DNA of 64,000 nt from Bacillus sp. JCM 19058 (GTDB taxonomy: Bacteria; Bacillota; Bacilli; Bacillales_H; Bacillaceae_D): the NCBI GenBank assembly GCA_001310555.1, contig BAXO01000012.1:15826-79825 (forward strand), written 5' to 3'. Made by a program: the position numbers and the translations under genes. This document shows, piece after piece, positions 53,365-64,000 of the stretch. The notes under the pieces are model-generated. The model made no database searches and was not told where the DNA came from. It was given only the letters and a program-made list of their open reading frames with translations. Every line of letters starts with the position of its first letter. Within the stretch, counting starts at the first letter, position 1.

Positions 53365-53490
53365 ACATGTGGATAGGCTTTAATCATCCCTTCTTGCTTC
53401 AGTTATCCACAAATTCACAGTCCCTATTACTATTACTGTTACTTTCTTAAATACATAAATAATAAATAAAGGACTGTTTCATTTGTTGAT
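53365..53490. other. oriC: oriC part 2: DnaA boxes, DnaA-trios and unwinding region
   Basis: A near-consensus TGTGGATAG at about 53369 and an exact TTATCCACA at 53403-53411, followed by the adjacent degenerate box AATTCACAG, a short GC-rich spacer (TCCC), DnaA-trio repeats TATTACTATTACTGTTACT and the AT-rich stretch TTAAATACATAAATAATAAA. This matches the basal unwinding layout known for B. subtilis. Strand opening is expected at about 53440-53490. Confidence 0.88.
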
Positions 53491-53631
53491 TGAAAAAGAA
53501 TGTCGCTCGCATTCTTGAATTACTTATAAAAAAAATTCAAACAAGAAAAGAGGTGAACCTGCTGCTAATAGAGCAAACATCGACTAGAATTATCGTAGAG
53601 AGGGTCGTTGTTATTGGCAGTAGCTTTCGAA

Positions 53632-54774
53632 ATGCATTTTACAATTGAACGGGAACGTTTCGTCCAGGATGTCCAGCATGTTGTCAAAGCTGTTTCTTCA
53701 CGAACGACGATTCCGATTTTAACCGGTTTAAAAATTGTTGCTAATTCTGATGGAATTACGTTAACCGGAAGCGACTCTGATATTTCGATTGAAACGTTTA
53801 TTCCGCTCGAAGAGGAAGGAGAACAAATCGCTTCCATTCATGAACAAGGAAGTATTGTACTTCAAGCCCATTTTTTTTGCCGATATAGCCAAAAAGCTGC
53901 CTGGGAAAGAAATGGAGCTTGTTATTCAAGGTCAATTTGCTGCAACGATCCGTCTGGTTCGTCTGTTTTTAATTTAAACGGCTACGACCCTGAAGAATAT
54001 CCACGCCTGCCTCAGCTTGAGGAAAATATGATGTTCCGATTGCAGCAAAATATGCTGAAAAACATGATTCAGCAGACGGTTTTTGCTGTGTCCACTCAGG
54101 AAACACGTCCGGTCTTGACAGGTGTAAACTTAGAGTTGAATGACGATGGGTTAGTCTGTACTGCAACAGATAGTCATCGGTTAGCGATGAGAAAGGCGAC
54201 GATTGAACAAAATAATGAGGAGCTAGCATTTTCTAACGTAGTCATTCCGGGAAAGAGCTTAAATGAGCTAAATAAAATCCTCGAGGATACGACCGACGAG
54301 GTAGAAATCGTCGTCACGGACAATCAGGTGCTTTTCAAGCTGGATAATCTATTGTTTTTTTCCAGACTGTTGGAAGGGAAATACCCAGTCACTAGTAATA
54401 TGATTCCTAACCATTCCAAAACATCCTTCAGACTGGAAACGAAACCGTTGCTGCATACGCTGGAGCGTGCCTTGCTTTTATCACAAAAAGGGAAAACCAA
54501 CATCATTAATTTAAAATCGTTGGGCGGTCATCAGTTGGAAATTACGTCGGTTTCTCCGGAAATAGGGAAGGTTACTGAAAATATTGAGGCAAAGCAGATC
54601 GAAGGGGAGGAAATGAGGATTTCCTTTAATGGCAAAAACGTCATTGACGCCTTAAAAGTAATAGACAGTGAAGAGGTTCAAATTCTGTTTACCGGAGCGA
54701 TGAGCCCGCTAGTGATCACACCGACAGATCACGATCAATCGTTACATCTCGTTCTGCCAATCCGAACGTACTAA
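53632..54774 (+). CDS. dnaN: DNA polymerase III beta sliding clamp, two compensating frameshifts
   Basis: Ring-shaped processivity clamp. MHFTIERERFVQDVQHV starts the first clamp domain; VFNLNGYDPEEYPRLPQ, VFAVSTQETRPVLTGVNLEL, VVIPGKSLNELNKIL, FTGAMSPLVITP and C-terminal LPIRTY follow. The frame is open throughout, but residues encoded by about 53873-53955 are out of frame: 8 T for 7 near 53872 and one base missing near 53953. Corrected they read HFFADIAKKLPGKEMELVIQ and GQFAATIRSGSS. TTG 53614, which is better spaced from GAGGG, is an alternative start. Confidence 0.95.
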   Translation: MHFTIERERFVQDVQHVVKAVSSRTTIPILTGLKIVANSDGITLTGSDSDISIETFIPLEEEGEQIASIHEQGSIVLQAHFFCRYSQKAAWERNGACYSRSICCNDPSGSSVFNLNGYDPEEYPRLPQLEENMMFRLQQNMLKNMIQQTVFAVSTQETRPVLTGVNLELNDDGLVCTATDSHRLAMRKATIEQNNEELAFSNVVIPGKSLNELNKILEDTTDEVEIVVTDNQVLFKLDNLLFFSRLLEGKYPVTSNMIPNHSKTSFRLETKPLLHTLERALLLSQKGKTNIINLKSLGGHQLEITSVSPEIGKVTENIEAKQIEGEEMRISFNGKNVIDALKVIDSEEVQILFTGAMSPLVITPTDHDQSLHLVLPIRTY

Positions 54775-55286
54775 GACGTTATTATGAAAGAAAAAGGGGC
54801 TTGAACAGTGACATTTCGCAAGCCGTCGCCGCTCTCGTCCAAGAGTCTAGTTACTACGTTTTTTCGTTTGAGCTTAGGACAGGCGTCATAGGAAAAGATA
54901 TCTCAGCTAGCAGCGATTCAAGAATGCTGCAAGAGGAAGGAAAACATAAGGGAAGAATTAGGATGTTAGCAGAATGTGCTTGGCTTGTTAGCTTCTATCT
55001 AGTACAATAGAATAAGTGAGAGAAATGTTCGATTAGTACGTGTTTATACAATATAAGCCCTGAAAGCTCGTGGAGGATGGGAATGCTCGATTAAACGATA
55101 ACCCTGATGTTCATAACTAAGGATTACCGGTTGCAATCGAGTCTTCTCCCTTAATAAACGTACGGAAAAGTACTTTGAAGACAATCGAATGAACAGGGAT
55201 CCAAGGCAGCAACTCAATTTGATGATTTGCTGTCTTCCCTTTGATAGATAAATGAGCTAACCAGGGCAAGAAAAGTGAGGAAATCA
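54775..55286. other. dnaN to yaaA intergenic region
   Basis: About 510 bp. Short frames on both strands lack ribosome sites and homologues I can recognise. No clear terminator. Larger than the corresponding gap in B. subtilis; may hold decayed sequence. Confidence 0.4.
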
Positions 55287-55502
55287 ATGGAGAAACTTTC
55301 AATCTCGACGGATTTCATAACGTTAGGACAGCTGCTGAAGGAAGTAGGTGCGATTGATACCGGTGGGATGGCGAAATGGTATTTATCTGTGCATGAGGTC
55401 TATGTCAATCAGGAACGGGACATGCGGCGCGGAAAAAAGCTCAAGCTAGGCGATCGCATTCAGCTTGCTGACGGGAGAGAAATTGAAATTGTCTCTGTTT
55501 AG
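55287..55502 (+). CDS. yaaA: S4-domain protein YaaA (RlbA)
   Basis: Intact, 71 aa: FITLGQLLKEVGAIDTGGMA ... RRGKKLKLGDRIQLADGREI, an S4-like RNA-binding domain conserved between dnaN and recF. The start is ATG 55287 (MEKLSIS), with GTGAGG upstream, rather than 55275. Likely involved in ribosome assembly. Confidence 0.9.
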   Translation: MEKLSISTDFITLGQLLKEVGAIDTGGMAKWYLSVHEVYVNQERDMRRGKKLKLGDRIQLADGREIEIVSV

Positions 55503-55514
55503 GGGATTTGTTAC

Positions 55515-56629
55515 ATGCAGATAAAATCGCTAACTATCCACCAGTTCCGTAATTACGAGGATGCTAGCTTGAAGTTCGATCAAAAAATGAATATATTTGT
55601 CGGCGAAAATGCACAAGGAAAAACGAATATCCTTGAAGCGATTTACGTATTGGCCTTGGCGAAATCGCATCGTACTTCAAAGGATAAGGAGTTGATCCGC
55701 TGGAAGCAGGATTTTGCGCGAATCGGTGGGGAAGTCGACAAGCAGTCAGGCTCCCTTCAGCTTGATGTCATCATATCGAGCAAAGGTAAAAAGGTGAAGC
55801 TAAACGGGCTCGAACAAAAGAAGCTCAGTGAGTATGTTGGAGCAGTTAATGTCGTTATGTTTGCCCCGGAGGACTTAAACCTTGTCAAGGGAAGCCCACA
55901 AACCCGAAGAAGATTCATTGATATTGAGCTCGGGCAAATTAGTCCGCTTTATCTTTATCATCTTGGGCACTATCAAAAGGTGCTTAAGCAAAGAAATTAT
56001 TTGCTGAAGGAGCTGCAAATTGGCAAGGCTCAACGGCTATGCTCGATATATTAACGGAGCAATTGGTTGAGCTTGGTGCTCAAGTCACCTTAAAGCGATT
56101 TGGATTTGTTAGTCAGCTGCAAAATTGGGCAAAGCCAATTCATCATGATATTAGCAGAGGCAAGGAAGAACTAGTTGTCCGATATATTCCTGTAGCTGAA
56201 GTATCAGAACAGATGGATTTGTCGAAAATAAGAGATATACTCTATGAAACGTTTAAACAAAAGAAACAGAAGGAAATTCAGCGCGGAACGAGCTTATTTG
56301 GACCGCACCGCGATGACCTCGGTTTTTGGGTAAACGGAGAGGCTGTACAAATATACGGCTCTCAAGGGCAGCAGCGGACGACAGCACTCGCTCTTAAATT
56401 GGCAGAAATCGAATTGATTGATGCCGAAATTGGCGAATATCCGATCCTGCTTCTCGATGATGTCCTTTCAGAGTTGGATGATTATCGCCAATCTCATTTG
56501 CTCGATTCGATCCAGCAGCGCGTTCAAACCTTTGTGACGACGACCAATCTCAGCGGTGTTGAACAGCAGGTCCGTGAGCATGCAGCCGTTTTTGATGTCA
56601 CCCAAGGACTCGTTGACAAAAAATCGTAA
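55515..56629 (+). CDS. recF: DNA repair protein RecF, frameshifted
   Basis: ABC/SMC-type ATPase of recombinational repair that helps RecA load at gaps. N-terminal [20 protein letters not shown], Walker [41 protein letters not shown], signature [19 protein letters not shown] and Walker [14 protein letters not shown]. The frame breaks near 56030 (one base missing; [18 protein letters not shown]). About 371 aa. Starts 12 bp after yaaA. Confidence 0.95.
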
Positions 56630-56641
56630 GGTGGTGAAGGC

Positions 56642-56933
56642 ATGTTTATTCATTTAGGCGGCGATGTCATTATTCGTTCAAAGGAAATAATTGCTATATT
56701 AAACCATGATGTCCAGGAGCTATCGACAATAACTAGCGCTTATTTAGAGCAGGAAGAAAAACAAAAAAACGTGTATGACCATTTCCGCCGATTTTGTCAA
56801 ATCAATTGTGATTACTGATGATGTCGTTTATTATTCACCAGTCTCTTCACTCACATTAAACAGACGTGCTCACATGGTAACGGACTTGGAGAAGGGCCTT
56901 CTAAAAGAAGATGAGTTGGATTCGGATTCGTAA
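56642..56933 (+). CDS. remB: Extracellular matrix regulator RemB (YaaB), frameshifted
   Basis: MFIHLGGDVIIRSKEIIAIL, then HDVQELSTITSAYLEQE. The frame breaks near 56786 (one base missing); corrected it continues SADFVKSIVITDDVVYYSPV and SSLTLNRRAHMVTDLEKG to TAA 56931. About 97 aa. DUF370 family member located between recF and gyrB as in B. subtilis. The ATG lies 12 bp after recF with AAGGTGGTG as ribosome site. Confidence 0.88.
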
Positions 56934-57166
56934 TTGTGCGTGTTCAAAAAGGAGCGTAAAAATGATTCCAGTGCTCTAGCCTGCAGCTCGCTGCACGATG
57001 GCTTTTTGGGCTAGGTTTGTGATGACGTGATGCACGTTCATTCAGGTCGATCTAGAATTTCGGCAGTGTCTATATAAAGCTGCCATACGCCTGAAGTGGA
57101 ATTTTGCCCGCTATTTTTAGTATCTTTTTGAACCTCCTGTAAATAGATAATTGGGAATGAAGGTGA

Positions 57167-59094
<1,928 letters not shown>

Positions 59095-59109
59095 TGGAGG
59101 TATTTCTAA

Positions 59110-61629
59110 ATGGCCGAACATGATCAATCAAATATAAAAGAAATTAATATTAGCCAGGAAATGCAAACGTCCTTTATGGATTATGCAATGAGCGTCATTG
59201 TCGCTCGTGCTCTTCCTGATGCAAGAGATGGCATGAAGCCCGTCCATCGCCGGATTTTATATGCGATGAACGATTTAGGGATGACGGCGGATAAAGCTAC
59301 AAAAAATCAGCGAGAATTGTCGGCGAGGTTATCGGAAAATACCACCCGCATGGCGACTCGGCTGTTTATGAGACGATGGTGCGGATGGCTCAGGATTTCA
59401 GCTACCGTAACATGCTCGTCGACGGTCATGGAAACTTTGGTTCTGTTGATGGGGATCAGGCAGCAGCGATGCGGTATACGGAAGCGAAAATGTCGAAAAT
59501 AGCAATGGAGCTTCTGCGCGACATCAATAAGGATACGATCGACTTCCAGGATAACTACGATGGCTCTGAGCGAGAACCGGTTGTATTACCGGCTCGGTTT
59601 CCGAATTTGCTCGTTAACGGCGCGACCGGAATCGCTGTCGGTATGGCAACGAATATTCCGCCCCATCAGCTCGGCGAAGTGATTGACGGGGTCTTGGCAT
59701 TGTCGAGAAATCCCGAGATTAGTGTCCCTGAATTAATGGAATATATCCCGGGGCCAGATTTCCCGACGGGCGCGAGATTCTTGGCCGATCTGGGATTCGG
59801 AAGGCTTACCAAACAGGAAAAGGTTCGATTACGCTGCGCGCTGAAACGACGATTGAGGATCATAATGGCAAGCCGCGCATTATCGTATCGGAGCTCCCTT
59901 ATCAGGTCAACAAAGCAAGGCTAATCGAAAAAAAATCGCTGAACTGGTCCGGGAAAAGAAAATTGATGGGATTACGGATTTACGCGATGAGTCCGATCGG
60001 AATGGGATGCGGATTGTCATTGAAGTGAGAAGAGATGCCAACGCCAACGTGCTGCTTAATAATCTGTTCAAGCTAACGGCACTACAAACAAGCTTTGGAA
60101 TTAACTTGCTTGCGCTTGTCGGTGGTCAGCCGAAGGTATTGAACTTAAAGGAATGCCTCGAGAATTATTTAACTCATCAGGTTGAGGTGATCCGCCGCCG
60201 TACGGCCTTTGAGCTACGTAAGGCTGAAGCTCGCGCTCACATTCTTGAAGGACTGCGAATCGCTCTTGATCATCTCGATGAGGTCATTCAGCTCATTCGC
60301 AGCTCACAAACGACAGACATCGCTCGCAACGGCTTAATGGAACAGTTTGAATTAAGCTATGAACAGGCCCAAGCGATTTTAGACATGCGCTTGCAAAGGC
60401 TCACTGGCCTGGAACGGGATAAAATCGAAAATGAATATAATGATCTTGTCGCACGGATTGCCGAACTAAAGGCGATTTTGGCTGATGAGGAAAAGGTTTT
60501 GACAATTATCCGTGAAGAGCTGACGGACATTAAAAATAAATATAATGACCAACGCCGGACCATGATTTCATTAAGCGAGGATCATCTCGAGGACGAGGAT
60601 TTAATTCCGCGCCAAAATACGGTCGTTACGATCACGCATCATGGCTATATTAAACGCCTGCCGATTTCGACCTATCGAAGTCAGCGCCGGGGCGGCAGAG
60701 GTATCCAGGGATGGGTACTAATGATGATGATTTTGTCCAGCATTTGTTTACGACAAACACCCACCACACTGTTCTATTTTTTACGAACAAAGGAAAGGTC
60801 TATCGTCTGAAGGGTTATGAGATTCCTGAGCTTGGCCGGACGGCAAAAGGGATCCCGATCATCAACTTCTCCAAATTGAGGCGGACGAATCGATTAGTAC
60901 GGTGATTCCGATTGAGGAATTTGATGAGAAGTTTTATCTCTTCTTCCTGACGAAGCACGGAATCGCTAAACGAACGAGGCTCTCATCGTTCGCCAACATC
61001 CGCCGCGGCGGGTTGTTTGCTATTAATTTGCGCGAGGATGACGAATTGCACGGAGTCCGTTTGACTGATGGCGATCAAGAGCTCATTATCGGAACGAAAA
61101 ACGGGATGTCCATTCGTTTCCCTGAAAACGATGTCCGTTTAATGGGACGTACAGCCGGAGGCGTGAAGGGGATTTCCTTAGCTGAGGACGATTATGTCGT
61201 TGGCATGGACAAGATTGAAGAGCAGCATCAAGTATTAATCGTCACTGAAAAAGGCTACGGGAAACGGACGCCAATCGAAGAGTATCGGATTCAGAACCGT
61301 GGCGGAAAAGGGATCAAAACGTGTAATGTCACTGAGAAAAATGGCTCACTCGTAGCCTTAAAGGTCGTTTCTGATTCTCATGACCTCATGATCATAACAG
61401 CGAGTGGAGTCGTGATCCGTACTCATGTCGAAGGCATATCCATCACTGGCCGGAATACTCAAGGAGTCATGCTGATCCGAGTGAACGAAGGAGAAGAGGT
61501 AGCGACCGTTGCTCGGATTGATATCGATGACGATGAGGTCGAACAGTTAGAGGATGCGGACGAAGTGGAAGCAGTGAAGATATGAATGATGATAATGATG
61601 AAAATGTTGATAAAGAGACAGAGGAATAA
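59110..61629 (+). CDS. gyrA: DNA gyrase subunit A, frameshifted
   Basis: DNA cleavage/reunion subunit. N-terminal [20 protein letters not shown]; catalytic Tyr in [20 protein letters not shown]; GyrA box [11 protein letters not shown]; beta-pinwheel C-terminal domain ([34 protein letters not shown]). Six breaks: near 59300, 59771, 59930 (8-A run), 60712, 60868 and 61575. The last, when one G is restored, replaces the stop at 61585 by an acidic tail ([18 protein letters not shown]) ending at 61629. About 840 aa, normal for GyrA. Starts 15 bp after gyrB. Confidence 0.96.
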
Positions 61630-61641
61630 AAACAATCGTTT

Positions 61642-61680
61642 AAAGAGAACCTTGTTACTGACACGGTTCTCTTTTTTATT
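61642..61680 (+). terminator. gyrA terminator
   Basis: AAAGAGAACC (61642-61651) and GGTTCTCTTT (61665-61674) form a 10-bp stem with a 13-nt loop, followed by TTTTATT. Confidence 0.9.
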
Positions 61681-61936
61681 TCGAACCTGGAAATCTGTCT
61701 GTTTTGATGGCAAGATGGGTGGATGACGGCGAAGTTCAAGTAGTTGACGGAAACGATTTAGCTCGCTATACTTGTTTCAACACTAAGCATATCAGTTTAG
61801 TTTGAATTAATTTTTTTTCTTCGTTCTTATTGAAGGGAAGGATCTATTACTAGCGAAGTGAACAAAGGAATAACCATCCGACGTATTCATTTTTAAAACG
61901 TTCATTTTCTAACTATTTAGCTCTAGGAGGGACATC
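61681..61936. other. gyrA to binding-lipoprotein intergenic region
   Basis: Promoter region of the next gene; ribosome site CTAGGAGGG at 61922-61930. No gene seen. Confidence 0.5.
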
Positions 61937-63534
61937 ATGAGAAAAATCAGTGGGTTGTTCGTGTTTATGTTTACTATTCTGTTCATTGCCGCCTGCAGCA
62001 GCGAGCCTGCGCCAAATGAAGGGGAAGAATCTGCTGCCAATGAGGCAGGGGAAGCATCTGGGGGAGACGTTGTTGTCGATTTAGTGTCTGAGCCGGTTTC
62101 ACTGGATCCGCACGCGGCTAATGACGGTAATTCACTATACGTCATGAGTACAATTTACGATACGCTTGTATATTTGGATGAAGATCTAAAGGTGCAGCCA
62201 GGCTTGGCAGAAAGTCTGGAGCAAATTGAAGATACTGTGTGGGAGGCAAAGATTCGGCAAGGGGTAACATTCCACGACGATTCAGAATTAAATGCAGAGG
62301 TCATCAAAGCGAATTTGGATCGGGTACGCGATCCGGATCTCGGTTCACCGCTAGCCTTTTTATTTGATATGATTGACGAGGTGGAAGTGAAGGATGACTA
62401 CACGGTTCACATTAAAACGAAATTCCCATTTGCCGCACTTCCGTCACATCTAGCACATCCGGCTGGGCATATGATTAGTCTGGAATCGATAAAAGCAGAC
62501 GAAGAGGCGGTAAATAACGGGAGGAGCCGTTCGCATCGGTCAATGAAAATCCCGTCGGAACCGGATATTTCAAATTTAAGGAGCGTTCGCACGGCAACTA
62601 TGTAAAGGTAGTGAAAAACGACGATTATTGGGATCAAGAAAAAGCAAAGGTCGACTCGATTACGTTTAAAGCCGTCCCAGAGGATTTAACTCGAGTGGCG
62701 GAACTAGAGACTGAGGCAGCTCATCTCATTTATCCGGTGAACCCGAACGATATTGAGCGGCTCGACAGTAGCGATGAGACGAAGGTCAAACAGTCTGATA
62801 GCTCAAATCTTACTTACGTCGGCTTCAATACAGAAAAAGAACCGTTTAATGATCCAATGGTAAGAAAAGCGATATCGAAAGCCATTAACAAAGAGGAGCT
62901 GATCGCCGGCGTTGTTGACGGTGCGGCAATTGAAGCGAAAGGTCCCTTAGCCCCAACCGTGTTTGGCTATACAGAGGAACTCGAACCTCTGTCGCACGAT
63001 GTGGAGGAAGCAAAGCAGCTATTAGCAGAAGCAGGCTATGAAGACGGCTTTTCAGCAACGATTCTGACAAACGAATTGCGTGCCTTTATCGATATCGCTG
63101 AATTTGTTCAAGCACAGCTTGCTGAAATCGGAATCGATTTGAAAATTGAAACCGCTGATTCAGCGACATACCTTGATATAAGCGGCAACGGTGATACGGA
63201 ATTATTTGTCGGGAGCTGGGGTACGGTTACCTTAGATGCAGATTATGGCTTATATCCAATGTTTCACTCTTCTAATGCGGGGGCACCGGGAAATCGTTCC
63301 TTCTTCACGAATGAACAGGTCGATTCGCTTTTAGAGGCTGCACGGCAAGAAACAGACGAAGCAAAGCGGATTTCATTATACAAAGAAGCTCAGGGAATTT
63401 TAGTTGAGGAAGCACCAGTCGTTTATTTATACCACTCGATCCTGCTCGCCGGATTGCGTGATGAACTGGATGGCTTTTGGCAATATCCTAGCAGCATTTT
63501 CTATTTACGCGATATAAAGCTAAAGCAAGAATAG
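61937..63534 (+). CDS. Oligopeptide/nickel-type ABC transporter binding lipoprotein (SBP family 5), frameshifted
   Basis: Signal peptide MRKISGLFVFMFTILFIAAC with lipobox IAAC. Family-5 binding-protein features: LVSEPVSLDPHAANDGNSLY, IYDTLVYLDEDLKVQPGLAE, IRQGVTFHDDSELNAEVIKA, NDDYWDQEKAKVDSITFKAV, NLTYVGFNTEKEPFNDPMVR and KAISKAINKEELIAGVVDG. The frame breaks near 62525 (one base missing; EEPFASVNENPVGTGYFKFK). About 532 aa. Binds peptides, opines or metal chelates by family; ligand not determinable. Transporter genes do not follow within the window. Confidence 0.88.
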
Positions 63535-63754
63535 GGTGAAAACGAATCGTGCCTTTTTCAATAGAGAGGTCAAAGAAAGCACCGCCAATCATAGTTAATG
63601 CGTGAAAGTGAGCGTGAAAAGGTGATTGCGACTCGCTTTTACACCGCTTGTGATGGAAATGAATTTGTATATGGTACGATTGTAGAACCAATGATCGATT
63701 GAACAATTTAATTTATATGATCAAAATGGGGGCGTCAAAAGTTCCCCATTAAGT

Positions 63755-63800
63755 AAGCGACACCTCGAGACACTTTATTATGACTCGAGGTGTCGCTTTT
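63755..63800 (+). terminator. Strong terminator
   Basis: Perfect 15-bp stem AAGCGACACCTCGAG (63755-63769) / CTCGAGGTGTCGCTT (63784-63798), followed by TTTTTT. It is 220 bp past the lipoprotein stop. Confidence 0.9.
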
Positions 63801-63814
63801 TTTAGATGAATGCA

Positions 63815-63935
63815 GCTTTTGCGAGTGGCTGACTCCTGCAGGACGAAAGGGCAGGTTGAAATCGACCAGCGTGCCGGTTCGTTCAACGCCCGCCTGCGGA
63901 AAGCGTGCCCCATCCCGGGAGCGACTGCATCCCCT
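63815..63935. repeat. Probable Bacillus-type interspersed intergenic repeat
   Basis: GC-rich stretch with GCTGACTCCTGCAGGACGAA, GGGCAGGTTGAA/TTCAACGCCC arms, GCGGAAAGCG and CATCCCGGGAGCGACTGCAT. These word choices (ACTCCTGC..GA..AGC..AGG, GCGGAAAGCG) are typical of short repeated elements scattered between genes in many Bacillaceae. Only this copy was clear in the window, so repetition is recalled knowledge, not seen here. Confidence 0.45.
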
Positions 63936-64000
63936 CTTACGGAAATAGAAAGAAGCTTTCCCTTAAACTTTGGTACAGGCCCATTTTGTCTACGGTCTAA

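Larger units (their letters stand above)
63535..64000. other. Region after the binding-lipoprotein gene
   Basis: No supported gene; a 34-codon frame at 63598-63702 lacks a ribosome site. It contains a strong terminator (63755-63800) and a GC-rich intergenic repeat (63815-63935). Confidence 0.5.

Noticed and set aside
54801..55010. Plus-strand 69-codon frame after dnaN
   Set aside because: No ribosome site that fits, no similarity to a known dnaN neighbour; could be decayed sequence.
63598..63702. Plus-strand 34-codon frame MRESEREKVIATRFYTACDG
   Set aside because: Too short and without ribosome site; kept as unannotated.

Overview
The window is the replication-origin region of a low-GC, endospore-forming Bacillaceae chromosome. 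The gene order around dnaA is that of Bacillus: rpmH, rnpA, spoIIIJ, jag, mnmE, mnmG, rsmG, noc, soj/parA, spo0J/parB ... yyaC, yyzM, ychF, rpsF-ssb-rpsR, yybS, gdpP, rplI, dnaC, purA, tRNA cluster, walRKHIJ, htrA and rlmH on the left arm (mostly minus strand), and dnaA, dnaN, yaaA, recF, remB, gyrB, gyrA on the right arm (plus strand). Almost all core genes point away from oriC. Sporulation genes (spoIIIJ, jag, yyaC) and noc argue for a spore former. The exact genus cannot be fixed by reading alone; an alkaliphilic Bacillus relative is a guess.

Layout. 1-15.46 kb is an AT-rich accessory island abutting the 3' end of rlmH. It carries a type I restriction-modification operon (hsdM-hsdS-hsdR) followed by a zinc-ribbon gene and an unknown gene, a YgjP/DUF45 metalloprotease, a plus-strand cassette (63-aa protein, putative DNA-annealing protein, RadC-like protein), a HEPN-motif protein, decayed fragments, and at the rlmH border an XRE regulator / small protein / large serine recombinase operon. 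The rlmH 3' end carries the 18-bp sequence used as attB by staphylococcal SCC elements, so the island looks like an SCC-type element at the orthologous site; its far end lies outside the window. 15.46-51.3 kb is the left arm of the core. 51.3-53.6 kb is the bipartite oriC around dnaA. 53.6-61.6 kb is the dnaN-gyrA block, followed by an orphan oligopeptide-type binding lipoprotein.

Replication and segregation signals form a coherent set: DnaA-box clusters on both sides of dnaA, a DnaA-trio unwinding region before dnaN, three parS sites (in parB, downstream of rsmG, and between purA and dnaC), the parA/parB/noc genes, and a second DnaA-box cluster next to rlmH.

Caution for all users of this sequence: most genes, including indispensable ones (dnaA, dnaN, gyrA, gyrB, walR, walK, rpmH, rnpA, purA, dnaC), are interrupted by 1-2 nt indels. 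About half are one extra base in A/T runs (typically 8 instead of 7, or 7 instead of 6) and the rest are mainly single missing bases. No cell could live with all of them, so they are best read as sequencing or assembly errors. Gene spans are therefore given across the frameshifts, from the inferred start to the inferred stop.
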